Positions 23,020 through 34,526 of a DNA stretch of 64,000 nucleotides are shown here, piece by piece (position 1 is the first letter of the stretch; every line of letters starts with the position of its first letter). Position numbers and translations under genes: made by a program. The DNA lies in NCBI GenBank assembly GCA_010356995.1, contig ML996689.1:1329228-1393227 (forward strand). The letters run 5' to 3'. The notes under the pieces were generated by a model, which worked only from the letters and a program-made list of their open reading frames with translations, made no database searches and had not been told where the DNA came from. This DNA comes from Trichodelitschia bisporula. Taxonomy: Eukaryota > Ascomycota > Dothideomycetes > Phaeotrichales > Phaeotrichaceae.

Positions 23020-23429
23020 CTATGAATTGGACAGATCCTCTTGCCTTTGAAGCATGCGCGAATGCCGATCCACCTCCACCGCCACGTCGTTGATCTTCAT
23101 TTTCTCCAGATCGATAGTCATCTCCTTGCCGTCCTCTGTCACAAGGTATTAGCCGATATCCGGATATTTTTACCACCACTTCAACTTCTCCATATCATAG
23201 AGTTATATTCTTCAGGTGACAGCCCCTCTTCAAAACCAGGTGTCTACATACTGAACTTGATATCCAGAGTCGCTGGCTCCACACTCGCCCGCGGCAGCAC
23301 CGTGGTATTGATTTGCATGTTCTGCCGCGCATTCGGCGGCAGATTGGCGAGGAATACACGCGCCGTCTTTGCACCCGGCGTGAAGGGGTTGAACTTCGTC
23401 GTCACGGAGGCGAGATACCGGGTAATCAT
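23020..23429 (-). CDS. MRPL44: Mitochondrial large-subunit ribosomal protein mL53 (yeast Mrpl44)
   Basis: Two exons on the minus strand: 23429-23252 and 23135-23020, giving 97 aa, the usual size for fungal mL53. The N-terminus (MITRYLASVTTKFNPFTPG) and the segment ARVFLANLPPNAR are typical. Exon 2 supplies KDGKEMTIDLEKMKINDV and a short polar tail (about residues 60-97). The protein is a structural part of the mitoribosome large subunit. The 116-nt intron is longer than most in this window. The adjacent frame that extends upstream past the start has no family similarity and was not used. Confidence 0.87.
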
Positions 23430-24955
23430 GGTGATATCGGGTCGGAGGAGAGTGGGGTGGGGATGTGCGGGGAGCGGTGCGGTCTGGCTTGTTAGCTGGG
23501 TGGAATTGCGCAGTGAGAGCTGGGATTTGTACCTCAGAGAGACGGAAGCGGTGTCTAGGGAGCTTGAGCACGGTTCTATCTCGTTTGCGCGACAATGGCT
23601 GTTGATGCTGCTTGATTGATGTTTGAGTCTTTGGCTGCGCCGGCCGGGGGCCAAGAATTTCCGGCCGGATGCCGATGATATCGGGAGCCGACCGAATCTT
23701 TTTTCGAGTCTACACTTCATCACTGCACTGCTACTCGCTTTGCGGCCTGACTTCTCTCCGGGAAGTATAGAATGATGGTTCAGAAACAAGCGGCCTTGTG
23801 AGGTTTGCCTGCTGGCTGGACTTGGTGCTATACGGACTCTTCTCACGGTGATGGGATAGCAAGAAGGGAGTTATGATGACGCATTCCGTGTGACAACGGC
23901 TGGAATGCATGTTTTGCTGAGCGGGCATGGTAATTTGATAATTCGTCTGTCTTTGCGCAGTACGGATTGTCCATGTTGATGTTCCATACCTTGAGGTTCG
24001 GATATATGTGAACTATCGACGATCTGGATCTTTGAAGAGCACCAACTGCTGCGACCAACCGTCACACTTACGTCCCCCAAAATGACTCGAGATAGAGCTG
24101 CCATATCGTCTGCCAGACCAGACTGTAGTCATGTCTCCCAGGCCTGTTGTATGAGTCCCCATCTCATCCTGCCTACTAGGCATCATCCCCATTCCTGCAC
24201 GGAGTTATGACTACAAAGCTCGACTCCGAGGCCACCACTCGGCAGCCTGGTACAGTACTTCCGTAGCTCATTCCCCTCACACGCAGCTGCTCAACCTATT
24301 CCACATGTCGACGTGTCCCGCACACCGCAGCCGCGGCGCAGCGGCACTTCGGTCGGGGAAGCGGGTGAAACGAGACGGGGAACAACATGAACAACATCTC
24401 CAGCCTCAAGCCATCGAAGAAGGAGAGCATGACCTAGAGGACGAGCGATGAGGGAGTGCCTCCGTACGCATGCACTGCGCGGATGACGTCCATCCTCAGA
24501 TCGTCATGATATTGCGGGGGAATACTGATGATCATATGCCCGTCGTCCTCCTCCTCGGTCCCCTGACCACAGCCCGCCCAACAAAAAGCCCCTGCAGGAA
24601 AACAGAACAGGCAACCAGGCGGCCGGTGCACTGCTCTGCAAAGGCCCGTGGAGTATTTAGCGGGCCGGGAGCCCGGGGTATGTAGAGCCGGACATCCATC
24701 GTGGACGGCGTTGCTGGTCAGGACTTCATTTGAAGCTGTTGTTGCTTCCTTCGCCGACGGCCACTACTGCTACGGTTTCTCTTTGTTTTTGGGTTCGTTG
24801 AGGATTGGCAATTAGGCCAGGGGCTTTGACTGGCTGTCTGCTTTCAGCCTCACGTCCCCCGCCCCGAGCGCAGGTCGACGCCGCTCGTCCGGTCTTCAAC
24901 TTCTAACCGTCCCAACTCACGAACGACGACAACACCACCACCGAACGCCGTCGCG
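23430..24955. other. Divergent intergenic region, mL53 / TLC gene
   Basis: About 1.5 kb without a recognisable gene. Two copies of the palindrome ccggccgg lie at 23640-23647 and 23661-23668, about 210-240 nt upstream of the mL53 start. They are possible binding sites for a zinc-cluster regulator (inference). Short open frames elsewhere lack domains. Confidence 0.45.
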
Positions 24956-26087
24956 ATGCACGACCCCTTCCCCCTCCCCGCACCCACCTGGCTCGTCCGA
25001 GCCGTCACCCCGCTCGCCGACGCACTCAACCTCCCCACCCTCCCCCTCCACTCCCACGAAATCCTCTTCGCCTTCGCGCTCTACCAGTTCACGCAAACCG
25101 CCGTCTCCCCCGCGCTCTCAAAGCGTCTCTTCCCGCAAACGTATGCCAACCTGTCCCCCCGCTCGAGGCTGAACTGGGATGTGCACGTCGTGTCGCTCCT
25201 GCAGAGCGTGCTGGTGTGCGCGACGGCGCTGTGGGTTATGAGCGTGGACGGGGAGAGGAAGGATATGGGCTGGGAGGCGAGGGTGTGGGGGTACACGGGC
25301 GGGACGGGGCTGGTGCAGGCGCTGGCGACGGGGTATTTTGCTTGGGATCTTGTGGTTACGGCGCGGAATGTGAGGGTGTTTGGGCCGGGGATGTTGGCGC
25401 ATGCCGTTGCTGCGCTTACGGTGTTCAGTTTTGGTTTCGTAGGTCCCCTTCCCCAGTGTCCCCCTACACAACAGAGCGTGGAGTATATGCTGACAGCGTG
25501 CCCCCCAGCGCCCTTTCGTAAACTACTACGGCCCAACCTTCATCCTCTACGAGCTCTCGTCCCCGTTTCTTAACGTCCACTGGTTCTGCGATAAGTTGAA
25601 TATGACGGGTTCCACGCTGCAATTCCTCAACGGGCTCTGCCTCCTCGCGACCTTTGCCGGCTGCCGCCTCGTCTGGGGGAGCTACAACTCCGTCCTCGTA
25701 TACTACGACGCCTGGCGCGCCTTTGCCGCTAGCTCGTCCTCCGGCCCCGCCTTCAGTCTCAAAGCCCTCAGCGCCGCTGATGCTGAAGCGCTGCGCTTCT
25801 ACGGCACGGGGGATGCGGACGTGCCCCTCTGGCTCGTGGCGGCGTATCTAGGCTCCAACCTGACCCTGAACGGACTGAATTGGTATTGGTTCGGGAAGAT
25901 GATTGAGACGTTGAGGAAGAGGTTTGATCCGCCGTTTGGGACGAGGGGTGTGGGGGAGAAGGTTAAGGCGGAGGTTGTGGCTAGGGAGGAGGAGGGGAAG
26001 CATGTGGTTGAGGCGACGGAGGTGGTGAGGCGCCGGACGGTGAAGCGCGAGCAGAGTACGATGGATGTCCTGGATGTTGTAGCTTAG
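24956..26087 (+). CDS. TLC-domain multi-pass membrane protein
   Basis: Exons 24956-25438 and 25509-26087 give 353 aa. About six or seven hydrophobic segments fit a TRAM-LAG1-CLN8 (TLC) domain (about residues 45-315). Landmarks include SRLNWDVHVVSLLQSVLV (conserved WxxHxVS-like), FAWDLVV, RPFVNYYGPTFILYELSSPFLNVHWF and WGSYNSVLVYYD. The order F-x-W-D followed by LYELSSPFLN-x-xW is characteristic of the TMEM56/TLCD subfamily rather than of ceramide synthases. The ceramide synthase HH motif is absent. These proteins sit in the ER or plasma membrane and influence lipid composition; the substrate is unknown. The tail is charged and cytosolic. The intron (25439-25508) lies in the middle of a membrane segment. 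Confidence 0.85.
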
Positions 26088-26611
26088 GTGTTGTAACTTT
26101 GGTATGTGCGTGGTTTGGGCGGGTGGGTTGATGGCGGGGCGGCGAATCTCACTTGGGAGCGGCACGGTATTAGGCATGTCTTCGTGGTTACTTTCATCTC
26201 ATTCGTATTAGGCCATGATGCAAGACGTAGAGTACTTTATGGCAATATTCGCGGTCTGGATGGGTTACGTCGCGTCGTTCTTCTCAAGGTCCGAAATCGG
26301 CCGTCAATACGCCTCCGAGTGTCACGGCTGATCTCTAACCTCGAGGAGATCGATACCACCGAACCCATCCAGACCGCGAATTACATACCAGATGCCCACG
26401 AAACACGTCCGCGGCTCATGCTCGATATCGTGACAGGAACATGTCCCGCATGCGCCCTCCCATTTTCATAACATCGTAACCCACCCAAATGCACCCATAT
26501 CCAAATCCAAGCAGCAAAAACCCCACCCAACACTCCATGCACACCAAGCAAATTGGGGTATATGCAGCCCTTCAACCCCACAAACCACCCAACCATTCCC
26601 CTCCAACTCCC
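26088..26611. other. Convergent 3' intergenic region
   Basis: About 520 nt lie between the stops of the TLC gene (+) and the BTB gene (-). No gene is seen. It presumably contains both 3' UTRs. Confidence 0.5.
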
Positions 26612-28262
26612 CTACTCCTCCCAAGGCCAATCCCCCTCCTCTACCCGCGTACACGTCAAATACCCAAGCCCACCCCCCTGCTCCACCGCACCCCTAATCT
26701 CCAACTCCAGAAAGTTCCGCATAAGCGGCTGCACTGCATCCCGCGCCATATTCTTGATCTCCTCGAGCCGCCGCTCCGCCCGGCGCAGGTTATCGCGGCT
26801 ATACGCTTCGGGCGTGAGCTTAAGGAAGCGTTTCACGGCGTCGTGGTTTAGGTATGCGGGTCCCCCCACACCGATTTTGCGGAATACGAGACCGGTGTTT
26901 AGCACGCCGGGGGCGGGAGCGCGGCCTGAGTTCGCGGGGACGAGTTCGTTGTTGGCCGTGGGGGCGCCGGCGCTGCGGCCGGAGCTGCCGGAGCGCGTGC
27001 GGCTGTGGGATGAATTACGGGAATTGACTCCGCCGGCGTTGGGTGACTTGAGGATGCCGACGGGCGGCGGGGTGGTATTCTCCGCAAACCACTGGCGCCA
27101 CAGCGAGATCATGAGCCAGTCGAGCCAGGCGTTGGCGGGGGAGACGCGTTCGCCGCGGGAAGTAGTAAGCGTAATGCGCCAGAGCTTGGCCTCGACTCTG
27201 GCTTTCGTGTCATCCAATTCAAAGACTTTGTCTTCTATCAGGTCCAGCACTCTTTGCGGGACCTGGTTGCGCAGCTGCGGGAGCGCGGCGGGCCATTGCC
27301 CGACCACGTGGATCAGGGCTTCGGAGAAGATAGCCCGGCTGCGCGCCAGATAGGCGAGTTTGAGGTAGCTGGGCGGGTATTTGGCGATTTGCTTCCAGAG
27401 GCGGGATTGGAAGCGGAGGAGGTGGTGATCTACGCGGGGGCCGATGACGGAGAGCGCGTCGTACATGTCTGCGGCGTGGAGGAGGGATTTGCATTCTACG
27501 TAGGCGTCGGCTATGTTGGCCGTGGAGAGGTTCGGGGGGTAGTTGTAGAAGACGCGGAAGAGGTTGTCGTAGGTGCGCAGCACGTCGTCGGCGGGGTCGT
27601 CTTGTTCTTCTGGTTCTCGGTTACCGAGGTTTAGAGAGGTGATGTTCGCCATGTTGCGGAAGAAGCCGCCGGAGGAGGAGGGTGGGGGGGGTTTTGGACG
27701 GAGGGGCGGTGGTCGGGTCGTGGGTTCTGCGGCGCCGAATATGGATGGTGATGGCTGGCAGGTTAGCCTTCCTCCCGTCGCAAAGTCTCCCAGACAAGCT
27801 CACCTTCTGCACCAACATAGGTACATCCTCATCCCCATTCCCCCAATCCAACTCATACCTCCACCTCCTCGCCTCAGCCCCACTCCCACTCCCCCCCTCC
27901 CTAACCCGGGACCACTCCTCACTCATCCCTGCCTCAAAGAACCCCGAGCACTGCGCCAAAATCAACCGATGCAGCACATATCGCATCTCCTTCCTCCCAC
28001 TGCTCACAACAACCTCGACATCGCCCGTGAGATGAAAACACGGGAACTCATTCGCCAACCGCGCCGTCGCCGTCGTCACCGCCGTGCTCGCCCCTCCTCC
28101 TCCTCCGCCCCCGCCCGAATGCGACCGGCCCGAAGCGTGGCGGTGGTGGTGTCGGCGCGCGCTGGTGGACACGCTGCTGGCGATGGAGCTCGGTGCGCGG
28201 ACGGGGCGCAGGTTTAGGGCGCGGGGTGGGGGGTGGGAGGGGTCGTCGGGGTAGGAGACCAT
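26612..28262 (-). CDS. BTB/POZ-domain protein, fungal type
   Basis: Exons 28262-27804 and 27754-26612 on the minus strand give 533 aa. A Ser/His/Gly-rich N-terminus precedes a BTB-like domain split by the intron. The core is FPCFHLTGDVEVVVSSGRKE, MRYVLHRLILAQCSGFFEAG and MSEEW (about residues 70-120), resuming after a Pro-rich loop with VLRTYDNLFRVFYNYPPNLS and a helical BACK-like region (about 210-340). The C-terminal third contains a Ser/Arg-rich disordered stretch and a conserved tail with RRLEEIKNMARDAVQPLMRN. Many fungal BTB proteins of this type have no known partner. A CUL3 adaptor role is possible but unproven. The intron (27803-27755) is small and in phase. The ATG lies inside a GC-rich leader. 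Confidence 0.8.
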
Positions 28263-29673
28263 GGTGCGTGGAGGTGGGAGGTCGGCGGTGGGCGTAGAGG
28301 CGAGGTAGATGTCGTGGATGGGACACGCGAGGAGCCTTAGGCTAGACAGCGACGATTTCTAGAGGTCGCGCTGCGAGGAGCGGACGGGCGCATGGAGCGC
28401 GGTGGGTGGACGGGGTGGCCGACGGGGGGCGATGTGCGCGGGCCGGGAAGCGAGGGCCGTGAGACGGGATGTGAGGGGAAGAAAAGTGAGCGCGATAATG
28501 GAGAAGATGATGAAAAAGAGAGAAGAAGAGTGTGAGGGAAGAGAGAGAGGAAGCGTTGAGTCGCGAGTCGTCTGCTTCTCCTCTGCCTGTTCAACCTGTC
28601 CAGTGTCCCGTCCAATCCAGTTCTAGTTGCAGTCGTCGAGTGATCCCAGTGGTCTCTCTCTGCAAGTCGTCGCCCTGTTCAATGTTCTCTCCAGCAGCTC
28701 GGAGCGCACCGCGGCCAGGGGTTGGGCCACACACACCACAAGAGCGAAAGAGTCGACAGCAGATAGACGAACCTACAGGCCAGGAGATCTTGTTCCTTGT
28801 CCAATTCCAAGTCTTCCTTGCCACTTCTGAACTCCTCGCTTCGGGGTGGGAAAGTCTCGCTAGACTTCGAGAGCACTTCGCTCTGCTCAACTCTGATGGA
28901 CTCGGGGAGTGAGTCGATGGACCAAGCGAACCTCACGTCGAAACAACAGAAAAACACCAGAAAAACACCAGAAAGACAACAAGAACTCTCTCTCCCCAAC
29001 ATGCCACCATCACAACTGTACTGTCCGCATCCCATCGCCCCCAGCAACGCTGCAAACCTTCTCTCGCAGCATTCCACCCACCCCTCCTACTGACCACCCC
29101 CCGCCTCCCCAGTGGCAACAAAACACCCCACCGCCCAATCACCGCGCCCAACCCCGCCGCGCGCACGCTGCTGTGCATGTGCCGGACTGCAGCATCCTCC
29201 CACTAGCCCCGCCGCTTCTCGTGCAAAGAACCTGCTCTGCAGGCCACCCCGACCACATCCAAAGCCGTTACGTGCGACGCGTATGGGTGTCAAAGGGTGT
29301 CGCTACGCAGGTGGTTGGCGAAGAGGTGGGTCTGGACGGTGTGCAAGGGCCCGGTGCATGCATCGAACGTAAAGAGCCTGCCAAGTTTTGATATCGCCGG
29401 AATGGTAGTTAAGAGTCACGCATCTCTCCCGTCCCCTCTCGCTCTTTCGGCTCACGACACGACCCAAAACGCGCTGGCCATGTTCCACGGCGCTATGTAC
29501 AGCGCGCAAAGCTTCCCAGACGTCGCCTCGCCAACCTCCACCCGCCCCACCTCCCACCTCATATGCCTATCCACGCTATGCAGTGGTCAGATCTATGCAC
29601 CGAGAAAACTCAAAGCGAAAGCAACCTGTCGTACAACCCGCTACGTAAACGGAAACCACAAAGTCTGTAGGCC
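28263..29673. other. Intergenic region between BTB gene and RAV1
   Basis: About 1.4 kb: the BTB gene 5' leader on the left and the RAV1 3' flank on the right. Open frames on both strands are Ser/Pro/Arg-rich, lack domains and overlap one another. I support none of them. Confidence 0.45.
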
Positions 29674-32600
29674 TTAGAAGCCGAATGCGTCCAGCAGACT
29701 GTTCGCATCGGGCTCGGCAAACTGCGTCGGCTGCTTCTTCTCCTTTTCCTTCTTCTTATCTTCCTTGATATCCTCATTTCCGTCCTTCATGCCGTTAAGA
29801 CCATTCGTCTCTTCCTGCACGGTCTCCTCGTGAGCCGTACCATGCCGTCTAAAGTCCTGCGGCAAGTCCGCAATAACGAGCGAGCTGCGCCTCCTCAGTA
29901 TCTTGCGCGGATCGATATCAAATCCACGCAATGCGTCGGGATTCTGCCCATGCGCGACAGGTGTCTCAAGCGCCTTCTTATTAAACGTAGTGCGGGTCGG
30001 TGAAGCGCGGGGGGCTTGTCGCGGCTCAGGCGGAGTCAGGAACTCCCATTTGTGGACTAGAAAGCCGTTAGACGTAACGTTATCCCCACGACCTAAGATC
30101 CCTTCGGCACTTACCGAGATCCAAAGCAAGCAGATCGCACCCCATCCGCACGTACAGCTCCGCCGTGTGCATCACAAACTCCCACTCGGCGCGTGGCGAC
30201 ACAGACAGCGCGCCACGGAGCGTTTGCAGCGAGACCTCGCGGAGCTGCTTGTAGATGACAACGAGAGCGGGGTCATCGGTCAGGAACAGCTTGGACTGCA
30301 GCGTTGGTGTTTCGGGTGGCGAGAGCACTGTCCTGAGCGGGAGCTGCTTGCGTTAGGTCACTTCGCTTCCATAACATATGAACTCACAATAAGCGCCCGC
30401 ACAGCCTTATCCCGCTTTCCCAGCATCCAGAAGGCCCAGGTTGCGAGCCAACGACTGTTTTCGAGTGCGGCTTGCGGCAGTACCTTCTCTTGCAGGAACT
30501 CCTTGAGCACGGGTGAACCGTCACCCTCATAGACCCGTGCCACGGCGATGGCAAGCTGCAGGTCGCCGTGCTGGTTGGACAGGACACTAACCGCGTCCTT
30601 GAGGTTACCCGCGAGCAAAAAGAATGCTGCTGCATACTCTGTGCAATGTCAGACACTGCTTATATGGACCAAGAAAGAGCTTACCGAAGCGCCGCTTTCC
30701 CATCAGGGCATACGCGTTCTTTAGCGCTGCAGTCTTCCACCTCGGCTCTTGGAAGTTGTTGGAAAGGAACTTTTGCGTAGACGCCTGCTCTCGGTTCCAG
30801 GTGGCCATGCGCCAGAGGCCTATCAACACCGTCTTCTTCTTGAGGGCGAGATAGTACAGACTGCAATCCGCAGGATTCTTGTCTTCTGACTTGGAATACT
30901 CGTTTCGAGCGATAACTTCAAACTGTGCTCTCTGCTACAAGTCAGGACGATACAAAGACGGAGGAAGGACATACCAATGCGTTGATATCAGTCATCCACA
31001 TGAACATTCCCGACTCTCGCGCTTGCGCCCAGTGCATCTTTCCATGATAGTGCCGGGAAACCAAGTCTGTGATAATGTCCTGACTTCCGCTATGAAATGC
31101 CCAGGTTATTTCTCGCCACGAAATGGGAGTTGACTCCAGACCCTGACTGAGACGAAGGACATGCTGGCGGAAGAAGAGAAGGAAGCGACTGGCGTTCTCA
31201 TCAATGGCTCGACGGTGCTTCTCCACTGTGCCCACGCATTCTACCACATCGGCGAGATGAAACTGCTCACGGCTGGAGAGCAATGGCACCTGACGCGATG
31301 CCAAAAGTTCGTTAAGCGATGCTGCAACTTCTTCGGTGACTGCCTCGGGCTCTTCCTCGGCGTAATCGGCGTAGGAAGAGCTGAGCTCCCGCTTGGTCGT
31401 GCTGAGAGAGGTCTGCCATGTCAGCCGATGTTGAGCAGGAAACACTTAAACATACATTCTCGTGGCTCCAAAACTCATCAATGTCCATGTCCATGAAGTT
31501 GTCAAAGGGATCACCGTCGGAATAAAACTTGAGTTTCTTCCACAACTTGAGCAAAATCTGCTGCACTAGGTGGAGTTTGCCGCTTAGAAGAGTCTGCATG
31601 AGAAACTGGGGGTGATACACTGGTAACGGTCCGTTGAGTCGACGGACAACCGAGAAAATATCATGACTAGTCTTCTCCTTCGCAGAGAGTCGCATGTCGG
31701 GTAGCCGGTTATTCGAAGCGGGGAGGGACTTGTCCTGAACGACTAGCTGATTCCCCATACCAATAACAAAGGCTCCTCCTCCTAGCCACACAGAGTCCCC
31801 AATGGGATGCGGTGAGAGCTCCCGGGTACTGATCTCGCGCATAACAGCCCACGAAGGCTTTGAATCGAGGTAGTCATACCGAAGCTGGGTGTAGAGGATG
31901 ATTCGATGCGGAAACCCAACAGCCAGAATAGACTGGTTGTCCGGCGTAGATGACCAATCCAGATCCTGAATGCCTCCAGAGTTCTCAAAGCGCTCCTCGT
32001 GCTCCAGCTGCGCACTTCGCATGTTCCAAATGGTGAGCAACGTTCGGTCCGAATCCACCAAGGCGGCTTTCCGTATGGAAGTTCCACTTGCGAGCGAGGG
32101 ATTATCTATGAAGGTCTCGACAGTGGAAGTAAGGAGCCAATCTAGCTTCCGTTGTTCCAAATCAGGGCGCGCTGTCCAGGACTTGATGACACCCGTTGAT
32201 GAGTATGATATCGCAACATCCCGCGCGAACGTATCGAGAAACCCGGATATGACCGGAGATGTGCCGGCCGGGTCGACTGGCAAAACATACGCAAAGTCCT
32301 CTTTGGAACCCAGTTCAAACGTCGCGAAGTCTTCTAAAGAGATTACATTGCTGCCTGGCACAGGAAGACGAACTTCCCACGCTACCCCTTTCATGTCGGA
32401 GCTAATGGTGGCGAGATGCACCAATCCGCTGTGGTCATCGACTTCGGGAATGCACAGCAAGCAAAGCGGCTTTGTCTGCAGACTGAAAGGACGACGCACC
32501 ACCTCCTTCGCTTTGCTCCCCCGAGCGTCCCAAAGGGAAACGCTGTCGTGATGTAAGAAGACGATGAACTTGCCCTCCTGCAACAGCCATACGCGGTGAA

Positions 32601-34084
32601 TGTGCTCAGAGGTGTTTAGCACGCTTTGGCGGGAGATTGTTATGTCCTTCCCTACGCTCTTCTGAGTCCACACGATGCTTTCGTTGTCCCCTGTGCGAGA
32701 TATCAATGATCTGCCTGTTGCCGTCCGAACAACTTTTTTGATCGGGCCAGAGTGGCCTGTCCACACAGCTCTCAGCTGTAGGCGCCGGGGCTGTGGAGTT
32801 GGGGCGAAGAGTGTGTCTAACCGTGCCTCATACCACTCAAGGCGGCCATCAAAATGATGTGCCAGTATGGACAGCGGACTTCTTGGTTCTCCTGCGCAGA
32901 AGCTGAGGAGCTGCACATTGTCCTCTAGCCCTGTCGCCGTGGAGTCGAACCGGATCTTGAGCCCTTCGACATGAGCAACGTTGAATATATCGCCTGGCTT
33001 CCTGTGCTTGCTCCCGACGCTTTCCAGACCCCATGCAGACATATTGCCACGATCGTCTAGGACTATGCAAATATCTGGGCTCCGATTCGCAACTTCGACC
33101 AGATGCTCCAGGGCGTGCGTCTCGTCTTCGTTGGAGGGGGGGTTTTGCACAGCGTGCTCCGTAGCATGTCTGAATTCCCTGATATCAACGAAGAGGACAT
33201 AGCGCTTAGAGGAGCGATCCTCGGGTGCGAGAGAGCGTGGTTGGATCGACTCGGCAAGATCAATCTCCGCCCACAACTGCAGGATGTAGTGACTGTGGGA
33301 CTCGCCTGGTGACCAGACCCGAAGCTTATTATCTGCACATATGGTATAGAGGACATTTTCGAATGACTCTTCCCGATGAAACGGCCGACGCCAGTGCATG
33401 CCCGTCACAACCGCAGGGTGAGGGAGGTAAGAATATTCGAAACGTTGATCGGCAAGGGACAGTCGCCGCCAGACTTTGACGAGCTTATCAGCCATTCCAC
33501 TAGATGCGATCAGGCTGGTATCGTAAGAGAAGAGCGCCAAGTGGGCTGGATTCGCAAGCGGTTTGGTCCACAGCCGCTCGACGGAATTATAGGTGGAGAA
33601 GAGCGTCAAAGAGGAACTCCCCACGAGGAGTTCTTGATCTAGTCCCCATGACAGCGTTTGAATCGTGTCATCTCCCTCGACTGGTAAGTGGCATTGCAGT
33701 GACCACTGTCGCCCGTCAGCAAGCGCCAGACTACCCTTGAAGTCACCTACCTGCAGCGCGCCCTCATCGCGTCCGTACGGCTTGTATACGTGTACTGTAG
33801 ATCCAGAAGCGGCAGCTATCTTCCCAGAGAGTTCGTCAAAAGCAATGGCAACGAACTGGTCCGAGACCTCCAGATAGGTTGTCTGGACGACATTATGTGG
33901 GCCGTCCAGGATGACGACGGCATTTCCGGATATGTAAGTCTGGGATCAGGCGGGTCAGTGGGTAAAAAACGATGCGCAAAGTTATGTGTAAAGGAGGAAT
34001 TACTATGATTTGCTTCTCATCCCAGCACCCCGTCGCGACAGCTTGCAGCGCGGTCCGTGGTCTGCCTGGGAGAATGGCTCGCAT
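29674..34084 (-). CDS. RAV1: RAVE complex subunit Rav1 (V-ATPase assembly factor, DmX-like)
   Basis: Eight exons on the minus strand: 34084-34004, 33939-33751, 33705-31456, 31412-30975, 30934-30685, 30638-30388, 30343-30115 and 30056-29674. They give 1356 aa, nearly the same length as yeast Rav1. The N-terminus (MRAILPGRPRTALQAVATGC) and YISGNAVVILDG are typical. WD40-type propeller repeats fill about the first 600 residues (examples: DKLVKVWRRLS, DNKLRVWSPGE, SVSLWDARG). The Rav1p_C domain follows (about 620-1240), including SGSQDIITDLVSRHYHGKMH, LWRMATWNREQ and ALMGKRRFEYAAAFFLLAGN. The tail is acidic and Lys-rich. RAVE, with Skp1 and Rav2, reassembles V1 onto V0 at vacuoles and endosomes. 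The intron 4 acceptor has an in-frame alternative three bases downstream (exon start 30931). Confidence 0.96.
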
Positions 34085-34526
34085 CGGAGCGAAGTTGACA
34101 GAGCTGTTGCAAGCTCCTTGATCGCATAGCAGCGCTGCGGGGGAATAATGCTGGACGAGCTGCTGTTTACCTCGATTATTGTGGAGTTGGTAGGTGGTTC
34201 ATGTGGTTGTGGGGTCTGGTGAGCTGAGTGATGTCGCAGATCCCTGAAGTTGAAGCTCCCTCCGCATGTGTTCCACCACACCCCCCCCCCCCCAGAACAT
34301 GGGCCAGGGTCAAAACGTCACCATCCCTCCGCAAATGTCATGCAAAAAATGGCTCAAAGATATGCCAGAAAAGCAATTACAAAGGCGAGGCTCACGGTTC
34401 ACAGTTGGTATGTAGTCTAGTAATCTGCACTACCACGCCCCCCCCCCAACTTGCTCTTGCATATGCGATCGTGCAGAATTGTGCTCCATGACGCTAATGC
34501 ACTGCAGCTCCGCCAACAGAAGACGC
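34085..34526. other. Intergenic region with poly-C tracts, RAV1 promoter
   Basis: About 440 nt lie between RAV1 and PRMT3, both on the minus strand. Two poly-C runs occur, 13 C at 34281-34293 and about 10 C near 34438-34447. No gene is seen; it presumably holds the RAV1 promoter and the PRMT3 3' UTR. Confidence 0.5.
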
